Below are positions 6,085-7,445 of a stretch of DNA of 7,445 nucleotides, piece after piece. Source of the DNA: Pseudomonadota bacterium. Its GTDB lineage: Bacteria > Myxococcota > Polyangia > Polyangiales > Polyangiaceae. Position 1 is the first letter of the stretch; each line of letters opens with the position of its first letter. The stretch is taken from assembly GCA_023419055.1 (NCBI GenBank), contig JAEZYO010000040.1, positions 1 to 7,445 of the forward strand, given 5' to 3'. Both the position numbers and the translations under genes were made by a program. The notes under the pieces were generated by a model. The model ran no database searches. It worked only from the letters and a program-made list of their open reading frames with translations, and was not told the DNA's origin.

Positions 6085-7419
6085 TCAGGCGCGAGGCTCC
6101 GCCGGCGACCACGGCGGCAAGCGAATCACGAGCTCGGCTCCCTCAGTCGAATCCGCGAATTCGGCGCTCCCGCCGTGCGCGCGTGCGATGTGCCCGATCA
6201 ACGCCAGGCCGAGCCCGTGCCCAGGCACGCCGCTCTGGCGCCCGCGATAGAACGCTTCGAAAACGCGCGCTCGCAGCGCGGGGGGGATCCCGGGCCCCCG
6301 ATCGCTGATGCGGAGCACCACGTCTCCCGCCTCCTCCAGGCGGACGACGACGGGCCCCTCGGGCGCGAACTTGAAGGCGTTCTCGAGAGCGTTGGTGAGC
6401 AGCGAGCCGAGCAACGCGAGGTCCCCTCGGACCAAACCTTCGCTCGCGATGACGATCTCGAGGCGCGCCCGGTTCGCCTCCGAAAGCTCGCTCGCGACCT
6501 GCTCGATCAGATCCGAAATGGACAGAGTCTCGAACCCCTGATGGAGCTTTTCCGGAGGAAGCGCGAGGAAGAGCAGGCGATCCACGAGCTCGGACAGCCG
6601 AGCGACCCGCGCGCAGGCGCGGAGCAGCGCCTCACGCTCGGAGCTCTGGCTCTCCTCGGCAAGGAGCTCGAGCTCCGCGCGGAGCGCCGTCAGCGGAGTC
6701 CGGATCTCGTGCGCCGCGTCGGCCGCGAAGCGCTGCGACTGCTGGAGCAACGACCGCAGGCGCGCCGCCAAGTCGCGCAGGGCCGTCCGGATCGCCTCGA
6801 CCTCCTCGTAGTCACCGCGAGGCGCGAGCTCGAGGCCCGGCGACGCTTCGGGCCGCCACGTCGCGAGCGAGCGCGACAGCGCTTCGAGAGGTCTCACCGC
6901 CCAGCGCGAGAGCCGGATGCTCGAGGCCGCGCCGGCACCGGCGCCGAGCACGACCGCGCCCAGCGCCGCGAGCGCGTAAAGGCCGTACAGCCAGGTCTCG
7001 TCCAGGCGCTGCGCCGCGACCAAGACCCACGCGCCGTACGGCCGCCCACAAGCTCGCGTCCTCTCGGCCCCCAGCCTCACCGTCTCGCAGCTGCCGGCTG
7101 CGGGGACGATGCCGCCTTCACCCGCGAGCAGGCGCCCCCGCTCGAACACCGAGAGACGGATGCCGCTGGTCGCGATCTCGCCGTTCTCGTCGGCGACGGT
7201 CGAGGCCACGGACTCGGCTTGCTTCTCCTCCCGGTCCTCGTCGAGCTCACCCGCCAGGGTGACCGTGGCCGCTCGAAGCCTTTGGTCCGCGTGCTCGGCG
7301 AGCAGGCGATCGACGGCGAAGATCGCTACCGCCGAAGCCGCCAGGCCGCCGAGCGCCGCGCTCGTCACGACCACGAGCGCCACGCGCGACGCGAGCTTAC
7401 GCGTCGCGCTCGAGCGCAT
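6085..7419 (-). CDS. Two-component sensor histidine kinase
   Basis: This 444-residue membrane kinase of the EnvZ/OmpR-partner type autophosphorylates and passes phosphate to a response regulator. A first membrane helix lies at about 13-36, an extracytoplasmic sensor region at about 37-142 contains C111 and C124, and a second helix lies at about 143-165. A HAMP-like linker spans about 166-223. The HisKA H-box is AADAAHEIRTPLTAL with phospho-accepting H237; the following E238 and T241 fit the HExxT motif of kinases that also have phosphatase activity. The ATPase part shows the N-box (N343, N347), DRGPGIP with D374, VFEAFYRG, and GHGLGLAL at about 400-407. It appears complete and active. ATG 7419 has GGGGAG 6 bp upstream and lies within the end of the regulator gene, so the pair is co-translated. 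The signal sensed is unknown. Confidence 0.94.
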   Translation of the reverse strand: MRSSATRKLASRVALVVVTSAALGGLAASAVAIFAVDRLLAEHADQRLRAATVTLAGELDEDREEKQAESVASTVADENGEIATSGIRLSVFERGRLLAGEGGIVPAAGSCETVRLGAERTRACGRPYGAWVLVAAQRLDETWLYGLYALAALGAVVLGAGAGAASSIRLSRWAVRPLEALSRSLATWRPEASPGLELAPRGDYEEVEAIRTALRDLAARLRSLLQQSQRFAADAAHEIRTPLTALRAELELLAEESQSSEREALLRACARVARLSELVDRLLFLALPPEKLHQGFETLSISDLIEQVASELSEANRARLEIVIASEGLVRGDLALLGSLLTNALENAFKFAPEGPVVVRLEEAGDVVLRISDRGPGIPPALRARVFEAFYRGRQSGVPGHGLGLALIGHIARAHGGSAEFADSTEGAELVIRLPPWSPAEPRA

Positions 7420-7445
7420 AGCCTTCTCCCCGCACCGTGCGGATC
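7397..7445 (-). CDS. Response regulator, OmpR/PhoB type, C-terminal end only
   Basis: Reading in from the right edge on the minus strand, a frame encodes IRTVRGEGYALERDA and stops at TAA (7397-7399). The I-R-T-V-R-G-x-G-Y pattern is the hallmark end of the winged-helix DNA-binding domain of OmpR/PhoB regulators, just before the C-terminus. The receiver domain and most of the DNA-binding domain lie outside the window. The gene overlaps the kinase gene by 23 bp in another frame, as expected for a cognate pair. Confidence 0.88.
   Translation of the reverse strand, partial: IRTVRGEGYALERDA
7426..7431 (-). promoter_or_regulatory. Ribosome binding site of the histidine kinase gene
   Basis: GGGGAG on the minus strand lies 6 bp before the kinase ATG and within the regulator's final codons. 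It is the best-placed Shine-Dalgarno in the window and fixes the kinase start. Confidence 0.6.

Overview
The window is high-GC DNA with strong G/C preference at third codon positions. It is rich in lipoproteins whose lipidated cysteine is followed by long Gly/Ser/Asp linkers. This style, together with a VWA lipoprotein, a Cys-rich modular lipoprotein and a parallel beta-helix lipoprotein, is typical of myxobacteria (Myxococcota, probably the Sorangium/Polyangium side). That placement is inferred from protein style only; no rRNA or other marker gene is present.

Layout, left to right. 1-117: an unresolved, relatively AT-rich leader. 118-1362 (+): a von Willebrand factor A lipoprotein with an intact MIDAS-type metal site and an 18-bp tandem repeat encoding its linker. 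1472-2149 (+): a DUF1345 multi-pass inner-membrane protein. 2222-3463 (+): a lipoprotein with about 54 cysteines, most of them in ten tandem four-Cys modules. These three genes share a strand, but the gaps of about 109 and 72 bp do not demand one operon. 5694-4108 and 4107-3442 (-): a two-gene unit in which a beta-helix lipoprotein is followed, with a TAG stop directly abutting an ATG, by an FSH1-like serine hydrolase. The hydrolase runs tail-to-tail into the Cys-rich lipoprotein gene and overlaps it by 22 bp. 5838-6077 (+): a 79-residue Cys-rich lipoprotein divergent from the beta-helix gene, with a perfect short palindrome just before its start. 7419-6085 (-): a sensor histidine kinase whose start codon lies inside the last codons of an OmpR/PhoB-type response regulator cut by the right edge.

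Functionally, four proteins are predicted to be lipid-anchored in the cell envelope, one is an integral membrane protein, one is a soluble hydrolase, and one two-component pair could sense an envelope or external signal. The only firm functional couplings are kinase with regulator and beta-helix protein with hydrolase. Nothing shows that the two-component system controls the lipoproteins. No tRNA, rRNA, CRISPR, transposon or phage element was seen, and no gene-free stretch exceeds about 150 bp. I see several under-described protein architectures, but no clear evidence of a new multi-gene system.
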